Part shown: positions 11,840 to 23,959 of the stretch, piece by piece
Layout of the letters: each line of letters starts with the position of its first letter
Position numbering within the stretch: the stretch's first letter is position 1
Source of the DNA: Sphagnum compactum
Lineage: Eukaryota; Bryophyta; Sphagnopsida; Sphagnales
Assembly (NCBI GenBank): GCA_965153455.1
Contig: OZ234498.1
Coordinates: 13,330,001-13,394,000 of the forward strand
Direction of reading: 5' to 3'
DNA: 64,000 bases
Notes under the pieces: generated by a model
The model's input: the letters and a program-made list of their open reading frames with translations, nothing else
Database searches by the model: none
What the model was told of the DNA's origin: nothing
Translations under genes and position numbers: made by a program

Positions 11840-12264
11840 TTTTATAATGGAATCCATGTGGAAAAAATGGGAACCAAATCAGGTTCAAAAGTAGTGATTA
11901 ATGACACAATGGTCATCGACTCAATTGTAATGACAACATGCATGTCACCTTCAAATCCCCTTTTAGATTTTGATTCAATGCTGAAATTTTCGACCTTCAC
12001 AAACATGTTTTTTTATAAATACTATTTATGCATATTTATATGAAGTGATTTGACCTTAAGAATGATTGTGGTCAAAGATGCCATGTCCAACAAATCATAA
12101 TGCAAATATGCATAGCCTGAATTTTCCATGCTTCTATTTGTAATTTGATCAAAGGTGCAATACTTATTAAGCACCGTTGCTTCAAATGCAACATCTCTAA
12201 CTCCAAAATCCAAATCATTTATCGCAACAACTAATCGAGCTTCTTTCACTAGAACAATAGCCAT
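11840..12264 (-). pseudogene. RPA-like OB-fold N-terminal part of copy A
   Basis: The ATG at 12264 starts MAIVLVKEARLVVAINDLDF. The frame runs to about 12022 (YAYLHYDLLDMASLT, SLHINMHK). Similarity to copy B continues in a shifted frame to about 11840: FVKVENFSIESKSKRGF, then DMHVVITIES. This start is preferred to the upstream in-frame ATG at 12306 because homology with copy B begins at this codon. The block GF(E)..DMHVVI.IESTTIV resembles RPA-type or DUF223-type OB folds seen in Helitrons. Function as a single-strand binding protein is inference. Confidence 0.45.
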
Positions 12265-12900
12265 TGTGCAAGAAAGAAAATAAAACTTATCAAATGAATT
12301 TGACAACCAACAAATGAAATAGTAGAAAAATGGGACTTAGCAAACACACATTTGCAAAAATACACACTTGAAAAAACTCAAGCTTGCAAAAAACATTAAT
12401 ACAAAATGTTTGGTGCTTTCATAAAAATATTTCAAGAAAATAAGCTTTCATTTTTTATTAATATTGGCGCCCCCAAAAAATGACATTGATTTTTTTAAAA
12501 TATTTTTTGGGAAAATATCTTTGTTAAGACACCATTTTATGAAAAAAGGAAAAAAAAAAGGAAAAAAAAGGAGTATCCCCCTTTTCCCCAACCACCCAAC
12601 CCCAACCAAGAAATAACTCGAAAAAAAAACTCCTTACCCCTCCCAAATACCACTTAATAAAACTTCTTTATTTTTGAAGTTCACTAAAACCCCACATCTA
12701 AAAAAAAAACTTGTTGAGAGATGAAACAAATTTAAATATTTTAACCCCTATGTTCTCCTCACCCAACTTTTTAAAAAAAATTGACACTTAAACTTATCCA
12801 TTCAGCCTACTTTTGATTCTCTGACCCCTATACATGTTCAAAAGGTGTTCCCATAATGTCTCTGTAAAATAGAACCAATAAAACAAGAGAACACATGTCA
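12265..12900 (-). other. 5' leader of copy A
   Basis: Untranslated sequence similar in blocks to 18040-20150 of copy B. Clear landmarks are ATTTCATTTG...TTGTCAAATTCATTT just before the start codon, and GGGGTCAGAGAATCAAAAG with GGCTGAATGGATAAG at about 12785-12835 (18145-18180 in copy B). The rest is poly-A and poly-T rich with repeated GCAAATGTGTGTTT-like units. Confidence 0.55.
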
Positions 12901-14559
12901 CCAAATAACATAACAATCAAGACACCACTAATACATTAATAAAATAAAAGACCCTAAACTAAAAAAATGTCGTTTGCCACAAATTGATTAATGAGGTGCA
13001 CCTATTGCAATTTGTGAAAGAGATGTGAAATGCTTCCCAAACACAATGACCTACACATGCTAGAAGGCTATGGACACACATTGCCAATAATAAAAAAAAT
13101 ATGCATCACAAGGATCAATGAACGTCTTTAGTCAATGGGCATCCTTTCCCAATCCAAATCTACACAAAAGAAAAACCAAAGAAAACACATTAGTAAAAAA
13201 ATATAACAACCAATGTTGACCTATTTGGTTGGTAGAATTTTGGTTATGGTTCCAATTAATATAATAAGTACTCAATTCAAAATCAAAATTTATTTGTTAA
13301 AGAACTTTGAAGTGGAACTGGATTTTCTTTGAAAAATCTAACCCGAAACCATGTTCTGGGTTCTGTTTTTGTTCGGAACTAGATCTAGGTCAAAGATTTT
13401 TGGAATAAAATGACTAGAATTAAGGAATAAACAACAATTAACCCTCAATGATGTCCTAATTAGTAAGATCAACTAGGTTTGATTTTGAAACCATAATAGA
13501 TTTCAGATTTTATTTGTGTGGAACTAGAATTACAAATGAAATCATTTAAAAAAAAACTGAAACGAAAGGCTTTTCATAAAAGTGAAGAACTATTCAACAT
13601 TGGTAAAAACCAGTGGTTCCAATTCCAAAAACATTTATGGGGTCAATTTTACTTTGGGTTTTAATTAGGTTCTTCTTTTATATTAAATTAAGACCTAATT
13701 ATAGATTTAAATCCAATTTTTTTTAATGCAAGGGTTAATTTTGGTTCCAATTTTATTTTATATTTTCAAATCAAGCTAGTTTTTAATTTTAGGGTAGGTT
13801 CTAAATAACATCCCGGTTAGGTGACATGGCACCATTTACATCATTGGAAACAATAGAAAAGAGCAAACTCTTATTTATAAAAAAATTCAAATTGTTACAA
13901 AGCTTTTACAAGGTCAAATTAAACAAAACTAACATATTTTAAAACTATAAAACTATAATAGTTTCTAATGGATGTAAGCCTGGCTCCATGGCCAAAGGAG
14001 GTTGACAACAATAGCAACAAAAGAAACCAACAAATGCATGTCATTACCCCACCAATCCAAAGGTCAAAAGAAGTTTATGTTGATCAAAACCATAACCCCA
14101 AATTGGGTTGGTGTTGTTTAATACATAGATCTTAGATATAATTTTGTTTTCCACCATGTGACTATGTAGCTATGAATAATGCACAAGGGACAAACTTTTC
14201 ATCAAACGCACCTATCCATCCAACCTTTTGAGACTTCTTCAATGAGCTTTTACACAAGTTCCCTGAAGTTCGAACTATCGGTGTGCACAAAAGTGGTCAT
14301 GGATGTGAACTCTTTCTCTTGTGGAAACATGGACAAGGGGGCTACTCTTTAACTTCTGACTCTTCACATTCTTGTTCGTGTTTTTACTTGCATTAAATCC
14401 CTGTAGCTCCAACTTTATCATGTACATTGATAGGCTCTTGGAACTGGGTTGTGAGGAAATCGGTAGGTAGATCACTAGATAGGTTGACCCAGCATTAATC
14501 TCCATTATTTTCCTAATCGCATGTCAGGTGACATTAATTCTACTAAATTTCACCAACCA
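12901..14559. other. No gene recognised
   Basis: AT-rich sequence with scattered GGTTCCAATTTT variants at 13230-13760. No coding region, RNA gene or terminal repeats seen. Confidence 0.5.
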
Positions 14560-15352
14560 GGGTGAAAGCACACTAAGGGTGAACCATTTTTGTTCAAAAA
14601 AATGTATAACAAGTATTATAATACGTAGTAAGTTAAAATCTTGATGGCATCCTTTGGCTAATCTAAACACAAGCAAAAAAAATTATAATTTGCACAACAA
14701 CATTTTGGAACTCAAATTTCACTTTGGGTCAAAATTAATCTTGATCCAACAATTAGATGAGGAGGATTGAATAAAATCAATGTACACATAGTATATAATT
14801 TTTAGTTTTTCAATGGCCATAGGGCTTCATGTTTGTGATTCATGAAACATTACCAAACAAAAGGAAATTGAAAAAATAATGCAATGCCCATTTATAAAAT
14901 CTCCTTCTCTTTGATATGGTATTGGTTTTTTCCTAAAAGGAAAATATTATTATGCATTCATTATTAAAAAATGTAAAAAAACACATTTTTTTAATGGAAT
15001 TTCATCCAATTTTTTTTCTAATTTTTTAAAGATTTAATTGATGTATATCAATATCATACATCATAAAAACTTCCCCCAAGAATTCCATCAACAACCCTAC
15101 TTTTAAAGTACATATTCAAATTTTCAAACTTTGTGACGTGTATTATTTGGTCACAAATATATTCCACACATTCAAATTTTTCAATGTTTGTTGGAACCTT
15201 CAAAACAATTAATTAGATTAAGTTTAAAGTTAATCAAATATATTTAAACAAGTAGAAATAATCCAAGATGTGATGTCCATATGTTACCAAAAATTTTAAT
15301 TGCAGAAAGATTATATTTGTGATTACAATTTTTGGGGGGCTTAATGTGCTTT
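14560..15352 (+). mobile_element. ~800-bp TIR transposon, copy 1
   Basis: Ends are inverted: GGTGAAAGCACACTAAG at the left and CTTAATGTGCTTT at the right. Flanks CACCAACCA (14551-14559) and CACCCACCA (15353-15361) match at 8 of 9 bases, a likely target duplication. The interior matches the copies at 43330-44138 and 58340-59144, including ATAACAAGTATTATAATACG and the G-run before the right end (TTTTTGGGGGGC). No coding region, so non-autonomous. A duplication of 8-9 bp points to hAT or Mutator; I cannot choose between them. Confidence 0.8.
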
Positions 15353-15361
15353 CACCCACCA

Positions 15362-18039
15362 CACCTCCTCACACTAGTCTCCTCACACTCGTGTGTCACC
15401 CACCAAGCTTCATGTATGCAACTACAGCTTCTAACAAATGCCACACTAGTGCCACTAAATCCAACAAAATCAAAGTGCAAACTACTTACAGAAGACAAAA
15501 AAAAAAGACTTGGGAAGCAGGATGGCAAAAACTAGGTCAAAACAAAAAACATGCTTCGGATTACAAGACAATGTGATAGTTAATTTTCAGCAATGTGCAT
15601 GAAGCAAAACATTCAACTACCTAATTTCAATAAGGTATCCTCAACTATGAATCCTCCATCTTGTGAACATTTTGCTTGGATTGTGTGGACTTTTGAATTG
15701 CAATGCAATATTTTTGTGATGACCAAATAAGCTTAAATAAATGGGAAAATTTTGTATTGGTAGTCTTGTGTTTTCCAAAAAGAAGATTCTAGCCACTAAT
15801 GTTGCATATATTTCTTGCAATGACGTCCCATCTTGTTTTCAATTATATAAAGGCATCTAAAGGAATTCTACAATCCAACCTTTTAAATTTTGATCACAAC
15901 TCAAAAGGATTTTGAAAACTAAGAAATCCACACATAAGTAGGAACAAACACAACAATATTTTAAGTTTTAAGTCACTCACAACTCTTGCAAACAAATACA
16001 CCTAAGACAAATTAATCACTTGTGGTATATTCAGTATCATATTGTTTGTACAATATCATGGCAATTCAATAGATTTTTCTTTATGATGTTCCGGATGTTT
16101 GTCAATACTTTGGTATAGGATAAGCTTCAAAGTGGAGGAAGTTCAACATGTTATATTTCCATTGGTTATATGTGAATGACTGATTATGAGGGTAACTTCT
16201 AGCTCTCAAGATGATTGTGACCATTTAGGTCTACAAACTACATATCAAGGTGTGAATTAAGGTCATGTATCAACACCAACAACAATTTGTTAGAACATAG
16301 GAATGCTTTCATGCACCTGATTTATTTTGCAACAAATTTTGCTTTAAAAATTGAATTGTAGATGTGGATGCCTTTCAGTGATGTTTCAAACTACATTCTT
16401 CTTCTCTTTTCATTTGGCACATCAAGGCTAGTGCACAAATGATTTCCAATGCTACTAATGAACTCAAGAATATGTAGTTAGATATTATTTCTGATGTTCA
16501 AATAATAGTGCACTGGACACCAACAAGAACAGACAATTCAACACATCTTGCACACCATTGCTTTGATCAAGATTTGTGACAAGCCATTCTTTGGGCCCTA
16601 TTCACACATTTCTGAACCAATTTGGGGCCTCCAAGGGATGGGAAAAAAAGAGCTTTGTGCAGTCTTTGTTGTTAATGTGCAGAAAGCTAGGTCATGCATA
16701 GGGAAGTTAGAGGTGATTTCAAGAGAGAGATTAGGGCAACCATGCAAGAGATGAGGCAATAAATATATCATTAAAACCTTAAGGACTTTTTCTAGTGTAC
16801 CCTTATTTGACAAAATATGCAAGAGGGCATTTTGAAAAGAGAAACATTTGCAGACACAAATTTTTTTTGTTTTTTTATCATGATACCCAGTGGTTATGTA
16901 TCACAGTAATTTTTTTTAAAATGTGAACATTATCAATTTTCCTTTGGGCAATGCCTTTAGGCTAGGGTGTTCCCAAAATAATGGGGGGGCTAAAGGCCCA
17001 TTATTTTGGGAACAGCCCAAGGGTGTTATGCTACACAAAATCGGAAAAGTGGACCATGCAAAGATTACACAGAAAGGAGGGCAAATTAACCAATGGTGCC
17101 CCAGGTTGGCAATTCTTTTAGCTAGCTCAGAGGTAGACTTGGCAAAGTCATTATATTTTCAGATGCAAACTAGTATTCTGTGGAAGACTTCACTCACAAA
17201 GTGGGTATTGGATGTGGCCAAGTGGAGTATGCAGAAATTATTCCATATTAGATGGTAGCAACTAGTAAAACCATTTCCATGCAAAGTTTGGTATGGATCC
17301 AAGTGGAGAACCTCAACAGTCCCAAAGAAATATTACCATAATTAAGGTCAGCCCAAAATCCTCCTCCTAAGAACTCCAATGTATCCATCTTAAGTTCAAT
17401 TTGTTTCAAAATCAGCTTTCCCAATTTCAAGAGTCCAAAATTCACAGGAATGTGATGTGATGGAGATTTGAACCCTGCCATGGATACCGGACAAAATGAA
17501 ACAAGTAAACACATGTGGCCATGGAATGAGAATTGTGAGTAAACTTTGCTCCAAAAAATTTATAAACTCAAACACAACATGATTGTTTTCTAATTTTTTG
17601 ATGTAGCATGCATCATTAACGATCATCATGCAAACAAGAGATCTAGTTTCAATTGGCAAATAACTTGTAGAAAGCTATCAAAACTATTGTAGAAAACTGG
17701 CTAAAAATTGTTCCAAAGTTCAAAAGCGTCGGGAAATTTCCTCAAAACATGGTTTTTTCTCAAAAGAATTTGCAACTTTCCCAAGATACAGGGATTTTGC
17801 AACAGAATATTGCTTCTTATGTTTGAGGTCCAAATTTTTTGAATTCTTTCCACAAATAGAAATGCTCAGTCAAAGGATGGAGCATGCAGTATTTTTGTGC
17901 ATGAACACAAAATAAATAAATTATTTCTGACACTGAAATTGGTGCCCAATTTTCATTTTGGCAACGCTATCAAGTACACATGGCACCAACTTGTGTCACT
18001 GTTAAGTCACAAGCTTTTTGATAACACTACCTTTTGTTG
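15362..18039. other. No gene recognised
   Basis: Moderately AT-rich intergenic sequence. Short frames on both strands (up to about 110 codons) look like none of the known families. It contains the perfect palindrome listed separately. The upstream limit of copy B may lie inside this stretch. Confidence 0.4.
16968..17014. repeat. Perfect 18-bp inverted repeat
   Basis: Left arm TGTTCCCAAAATAATGGG (16968-16985), an 11-base G-rich spacer, then its exact inverse at 16997-17014. Outer sequences CCTTTGGGC (16941-16949) and GCCCAAGGG (17015-17023) are also nearly inverse. It would fold into a strong hairpin. A related half-site is at 248-270. It could be a very small TIR element or a collapsed pair of element ends. 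Confidence 0.85.
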
Positions 18040-18553
18040 GTAAACATGCAGGTGTCCTCTTGTTTTCAAAAAATGTGCCTGGTTTCTGAGTTTTTGGCTC
18101 TATCCTACAAAGGAATTGTGGTAACACCTTCTGAGCAGGTATAGGGGTCAAAGAATCAAAAGTTGGCTGAATGGATAAGGTTATAGGCTTATGTGTAAGT
18201 TTTTTATTGGCCCAGCTAATGGATGGGCATGTGTAGATTTTGGGTTTACCCATCCAATTGATGGGTTGTTTTGAAGTCTACCCATCTATTGTTGGGTTTC
18301 TTCTCAAAATATGAATGTTGGGTAACTAATTTAATCATGTCTTTATATCATTTCATTTTTTTGGGTTGTCACATGCCTTTTTGTATCACAAGGTTTCATA
18401 TGTATGAAATGTAAAAAACAATTCATATGATTAACTTTTTAAATGAATTTTTTTGATAAACATACAAATAATTAGCTTCAATTCCTTTAAATCTTATTAA
18501 AATGAAATTTGAAAAATTATAAAAGAATTGATTAAAATAAAACATGTCAACAT

Positions 18554-18582
18554 CTATATATATATATATATATATATATATA
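18554..18582. repeat. (TA)n microsatellite
   Basis: Uninterrupted TA dinucleotides inside the leader of copy B, where copy A has no counterpart. The flanking stretch 18600-19930 is AT-rich with T-runs and has no gene. Confidence 0.9.
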
Positions 18583-20155
18583 GATTTTTTTGGTATTGGT
18601 ATTGCCTTTTATGTTATAAAAAATCATTATTGCCTTAAGATAGTAGACATGCATATATGATTTTAGGTTTTAACAAACATGCATGGGGCAAACACAACTA
18701 GTTTATAAAGTTAGGTGCGAGTATAGTGGGGTTTATAGGTGAAAATTTAGGGAGAGCAAAGGGGATAATGTATTTAATGTTTTTTTCTCTTTCACGGGTT
18801 TGTTTTTTTATTATGGGGTTTCAATGGGTATAAGGAGTGGATAATTCAGTTTGATTGAAAGAATTACAAGTTATAAATGGAGCTTTAAGAAAAGGGGATG
18901 AAGGGTTAGAATTTTTTCTTTTCCTTTCCAAAAGGGTTTTTTTTGGGTGAGGAAGGGAGGATGGGGTAATTCCACCCTTTTCCAAAGGAGGTTTTTTTTA
19001 AGGGATTGGGAGAAGTGAATCTTTTTGGGATGGGGACTAACCCCAAAGGTTTGTTTCTTAGGTGGCATGGGAGGGAGAAGTTTGGTTTTTCTCAAGGTCA
19101 GAAGGTGGGATTTTTTTAATTTTCCAAGGAATTATTTTTTGGTGGTGTGGGATGGGGTGGTTAGAGAAAGGGGGTGGGTATATTTTTTTTTGTCTTTTTT
19201 TCTTTTGTGATATATGGTGACTTAATGAAGTTTTTTCTTAAGAAAATATTTTATAAAAATTTAATAATTTTCTTGTGGGAATGGAAAAAATTTAGCACAA
19301 AAATGTAATTTTAAAGTTTTAACAAAAAGAATAAAAAATATTTTGTTTAAAACTAAACACTTAATACATTTAACCAAAAAAGGAAAAAATCAATTTTGAC
19401 TTTTAGTGTGTCTAATTTTTTTTATGTACATGATAAAAAAGTTGATGTTTAACACATACTAATAATATATTTGAGTGAAAATGAAAATAATGGTTAAATA
19501 GTGGAGAAAAATTTAAAGTTTATGTATTAATATTTTTCAAATCTAGGTTGAGGTATTTAAGGTTCGAGTGTAAGCATGAGGTGCATAATTAAAATTCATA
19601 AGATGCCAAAGGTATTGATGTCTTGTTCATTAATAGACCACAATCTAGCCGCCAAACCATGACTCATCAATATCAATGGTTAATGGTAGATATCTACCAT
19701 AGTCAAAGTTATTGAAAGTCAATATCTAAAATTCACAAGATGCCAAGGGTATTAATGTATTGTTCATTATTAGACCGTAATTTAACTACCAAATCATGGA
19801 TATGATCCTTTATTTTTAAGTTGAAATTGACCATAATCAAAATTACTTAAAAAGTTAATACATAATAAAAAAAGGTTTAGGGCAAGGTTTAGGGTTTAAG
19901 TTAGGTCTTTTGTCCCATATAAATATGATACTATATGTTTGTTGTATTTTTTTTTCACAACAAGAATAATGTGTTTGGTTTAAGTTTTCACCATTTGCTA
20001 ACTATTTTTTTACTTCCATCGCAAATGTATGTTTTTACAAATGTATGTTTTGCCAAGCGTTTGTTTTTGCAACTATTAGTTTTGCCAAGTGTTATTTCAT
20101 TTGTTTATTGTCAAATTCATTTTGGTAAGTGTTTTTTTTTGGGGGGGGCACAATG

Positions 20156-21054
20156 TGTCACAACCCTAACATTGGGTTCATGACTAAGTGTGAAATGTAA
20201 AGGCCCATGAAATAAGAGAATGTGTTTGTGTCTCACAAATGGGGGAGAGTGTAAAGGATGAAGCCTAATGACTTCCAAGTGCACTCCCATGTTGAGAATT
20301 ACATTCGTGCAGAAGTCTTGAAGGTTTAAAACCTCGGTTGGAAAAACAAACAAGCACCAAATTGAAGCTCTAACATATCATTGAAGGTCTTGAAGTGTAG
20401 ATGCCTAAAGTGCCTTTGCATTATTCATGTAGACCTAATATGCATGAGTTATGATCAAAAGAAGGGGTGGGAGTCAAATGGGAATTTGATTCTTGACCAC
20501 AAATCCCCTTAGGGTAGGGGTCAAATGATCTCTGATTAGAGTGTGCAATACATCGTTGGAAAGACATTTTTAAGGGCTATAACATAGTGCCCTCACATGC
20601 TCCAAATAGGTTTCATTTGAGAAAGATATGAATGTCCAAATTTTCAAAATAGCAAAAGTCCCAATTGTGGGACTCACACTTGGGAGTCCCAAAAAAAAGT
20701 GCCATTTGGATATAACTCCCACAAGGAATCACAGAGTATATTATGGAGAAGGGATTGGTGCCTCCTCCCAAAGGTTACGGGCTGTGTAAAGCTTGTGCTT
20801 GAGGTTGTCCCTACTAAGTTTGTTGCACCATTTGCATTCAATTTGTACTGACTGCTTTCTTTCCTTGGTTGCGCATGTTGATTTCATTTTGAATTTTTGT
20901 TTGTGAGTTTTTCCTAGTCCCATCTCAAAGCTCCAGCACACCTCCTACCTTCGAAGAGCTGCAAGTTAGGGAGCAAGCCCCAACTCTTTTATTTTGTCAT
21001 TGTTTCACTTTGGGACCCACATTTGGGTCTTTTAAGGAGTATGAGGGCACATCA
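20156..21054. mobile_element. Solo LTR with CAATG target duplication
   Basis: This 899-bp segment starts TGTCACAACCC and ends GGGCACATCA, the TG..CA ends of an LTR. CAATG flanks it exactly (20151-20155 and 21055-21059). Copy A has the uninterrupted site at about 12264, where GCACAATGG occurs once after the same ATTTCATTTG...TTGTCAAATTCATTT leader. The insertion therefore lies at the start codon of the RPA-like frame. No internal retrotransposon region remains, as expected after LTR-LTR recombination. Superfamily not known. The orientation cannot be read from its ends alone. Confidence 0.85.
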
Positions 21055-21056
21055 CA

Positions 21057-21550
21057 ATGGTTGTTGTTCTAGTGAAGGAAGCTAAATTATTTGTTGTGGT
21101 GGATGAATTAGAATTCAGAATAAAAGATGTTGCATTTGAGGCAAATGTGCTCAATAGGTATGGCACCTTTGATCAAATTGTAAATAGGAACATGGAAGAT
21201 CCAGACTATGCATATTTGCATTGTGATTTGTTAGACAGGGCAGCTCCAACCAAAATCATCTTGAAGTTGAAAGCGCCTCATATAAATATGCATGAACATC
21301 ATTTGCAAAATGCATGTTTGTGAAGGTGGAAAATTTTGGCGTTGAGTCAAATTCCAAAAAGGGTTTTGAGAAAAGTGACATGCATGTTGTCATTACAATT
21401 GAGTCGACAACCATTGTGTCATCAATTGCACTCCAACTTGAGTTAATTTTTATGTTAATCCACATGGATTCCATTAGAAAATTCAGAAGTTATATTCAAA
21501 GTTGGAGGTCTACTACCATTGTTGTCATCATCATTGGTGTAAGGGAGTAG
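21057..21550 (+). pseudogene. RPA-like OB-fold part of copy B
   Basis: The frame at 21057-21323 (MVVVLVKEAKLFVVVDELEF, YAYLHCDLLD, HINMHEHH) continues in another frame at 21314-21550 (FVKVENFGVESNSKKGFEKS, MHVVITIESTTIVSS, HMDSIRKFRS, TTIVVIIIGVRE). It parallels the copy A part residue for residue over most of its length and has one clear frameshift near 21315. The C-terminal block resembles an RPA-type or DUF223-type OB fold. The start codon follows directly on the solo LTR, so any native promoter is now displaced by 0.9 kb. Confidence 0.5.
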
Positions 21551-22039
21551 GGGATAACAAAGGTGAAAAACAATTGTTGATTGTAAATGGAGAAGTTGAA
21601 TTTGACCAAAATGTTCTTATTATTTGTAACAATTTCAAAAAAAAAAAATGGACAATTTCTTGAGGTGTACAATGGAGGCCAATGTGCTATGGTTTTAATA
21701 AAAAATGTGACAACAACATCAAGAAGAGATCTATATTTGAAAGCACAACATTACATAATTTTAACAAAGGTTGTTAATAAAGATATTCGAACTTGCCTTT
21801 TGTAATTACACAACAAATTATCAAGTGCTTAATTTATATTCAAAAAGGTAAATTCCTTTCCTTTCCTTTGCATCATTCAATGTTTTTTTTCAAATTTACA
21901 CTTAAAACATCAAATAGAACAAAATGTTCATTTCATGATCAACTATATTATAAAAGATAATGAAAAAAACAAAAATAATGTAATCAAAAATAAATTTTCA
22001 AAGTGTTTTTTTTTAGCGTCAAAGAAAATTGAGTGTTCA

Positions 22040-22600
22040 CTTAATTTTCTAAGATGGTCCATTAAGTGGTCCTTGGTTGTCCAAGGTGGAAACCACTTAA
22101 TGGCCATTAAATGCTTCCTAGTAATCCCCCTAGCAATCCAAGATCATGACCGTTTAATGGCCATTAAGTGGTCCCTAGCAATCCAGGGTCAAAACCATTT
22201 GGTGCCCACCAGGTGGTCCCTTGTAATCCAAGGTTGAAACCACCTAATGCCCACCAGGTGGTCCCTCGTAATCTAGGGTTGAAATCACTTGGTGCCCACT
22301 AAGTAATCATTCGTAATCCAGGGTCAAAACCACTTGGTGGCCACTAGATGGTCTCCAAGCAAAAAAAAATACCACCTAATGGACCAAGTGGTTTCCAAGC
22401 CAAAAATAAATTAAAAAACCACTTGGTGGCCACTAGGTGGTTTTTGGGCAAGGAAAAAAAAACACTTGGTGAACACCAAGTGGTCCTTCACAATCCAACA
22501 TCGAAACCACTTGATGGCCACCAAGTGGTCTCCAAGTGATAAAAAAATAACAGAAACACCGCGTAGTGGCCACTATATGGTCTTTTGCAGTCCAAGGTCA
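22040..22600. repeat. ~57-bp repeat array with palindromic CCACTTGGTGGCCACC core
   Basis: About nine diverged units alternate an ACCACTTGGTGCCCACC / GGTGGTCC block with a TAATCCAGGGTTGAAA-like spacer. Each core is nearly palindromic (CCACTTGGTGG...CCACCAAGTGG). It lies between the OB-fold and zinc-ribbon parts; copy A keeps only two units there (11560-11660). Confidence 0.75.
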
Positions 22601-23359
22601 AACATTTTTTTTTTGGCCTCATTAGTAATGAAATTTGGGTGGCCAACCCAATTCTCCTCTTTCTAAGGAGATTCCTCTTTTTTTAAATAAGAGAATTTGG
22701 TGGCCACTTGAATGTAATGTAAAAAAAAACAAAAACAACCATTTGATTCTTCTTTTTTTTACGAGGGGAAAATTGAATGGCCACATATTTCTCTTTACTA
22801 GAATGGCCTACAAAAAATAAATTTACATTGAAATGATTTTTTTTTACTAAAACTGTTTAAAGAACAAAAATCCATGTTCCATTGCATAATAGACATAGAG
22901 TATAATGTTGTTACTAAGAGTGAAAAAGTTGTCTTTACATAATCTAATGGAATTCATTTTTGGGTTTTACCCATAGCTTTTTAAATCATTCAAAACAAAT
23001 AAGAAATGAAAGAGATATATGGTTTGAAAGAAGGGGCTATAATGTTTTTTTTTGTGCTTGAATGACCTTTTCTTCTTGATATTTTATTATTATTATTATT
23101 ATTTATTTTGTTCTATGTCTTTTCTTTAGGTATTTATTATTTTAATTATTCATTTCCACAACATCTTTTATTATGCACTTTTTATGTATTTCATTATTTT
23201 TGTTTATATATTATGTGTATGTGTGTGCATTGTTTTTTTAAATTTTTTGATTAATCTACCTTTTTTCCACATTTTCCCTATGTTTATGTTCATTTTCATT
23301 TACCTTTTTTCTTAACATATTGTATTTTTCTAGGTAATTAGGGTGTTATTCATAGCTAG
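22601..23359. other. Spacer of copy B, no gene recognised
   Basis: T-rich sequence with a short (TTA)n run near 23085-23105. Two GGTGGCCAACCCAATT/GGTGGCCACTTGAATG sites continue the repeat theme of the upstream array. Confidence 0.5.
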
Positions 23360-23830
23360 CCCTCCTACCCCTCCATTCAAAAAGTATGTGGAAATTATCG
23401 TGTAATAGATGTCATCATTTCTCCAATGAGTGGTGCTCATTGTAACGCTTGTTATTCAAAATCAATGGTTCAAAAGTTAAACTTTCTTCGTGGTTCCATT
23501 GCAACCAATGATGAACTTGTGTTATTAACCATTGAGGGCAAATGGTTTGAAGCAATTACACCTATGACAAAATGTGAATCTTAAATTTGCCTCATCCAAA
23601 ACAAATTCAACTTCATTTCAATTTGCATTCATGGTAAATTTCAATTGTCGACCACATTTGCCATTGTTGGTTTTTAAAAAAACATCCAACAATTTATCCC
23701 ACAAGCATAAACCAATTTGAAGGGCGAAGGTTTAGTTGTTGCTTCAATAATTATTCTCAGAAATAATGTTCAGCATAATGTGAAACACAAACTGGACTTT
23801 GATTCATCAAAATCAATTTCTAAACAAAAA
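23360..23830 (+). pseudogene. Zinc-ribbon/OB-fold part of copy B
   Basis: Broken frames match the copy A part at 11394-11002: KYVEIIV, then NACYSKSMVQKLNFLRGSI, LLTIEGKWFEAITPMT and FQLSTTFAIVGF. Several stops and at least one frameshift show it is dead. The first Cys pair is lost. The RPA-like reading is tentative, as for copy A. Confidence 0.5.
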
Positions 23831-23959
23831 CCCTCTTAAACATTAAGGTTGTTGATAATTTTTATGTAACCTTTCTACAATTATTTTTAATATACGAATA
23901 ATCTATATATGTGGAAATTCCCTATAACAAAATTTTGGTTTAAATAACGCATATTGTAT

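Larger units (their letters stand above)
3410..12900 (-). mobile_element. Decayed Helentron-like rolling-circle transposon, copy A
   Basis: Reading the minus strand from about 12900 down, the order is: 5' leader, RPA-like OB-fold part (12264), zinc-ribbon part (11394), tandem repeat (10810-10140), OTU-like domain (10066), linker, Rep remnant (8520-7491), PIF1-type helicase (7334-4660), EEP nuclease (4650-4074) and a 3' tail (to 3410). The helicase, Rep-flanking and OTU motifs are those of plant Helitron-like proteins. The helicase followed by an apurinic-endonuclease-like domain is typical of the Helentron/Helitron2 group. Limits rest on homology with copy B (18040-36518), not on recognised termini. 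All frames are broken. Confidence 0.75.
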
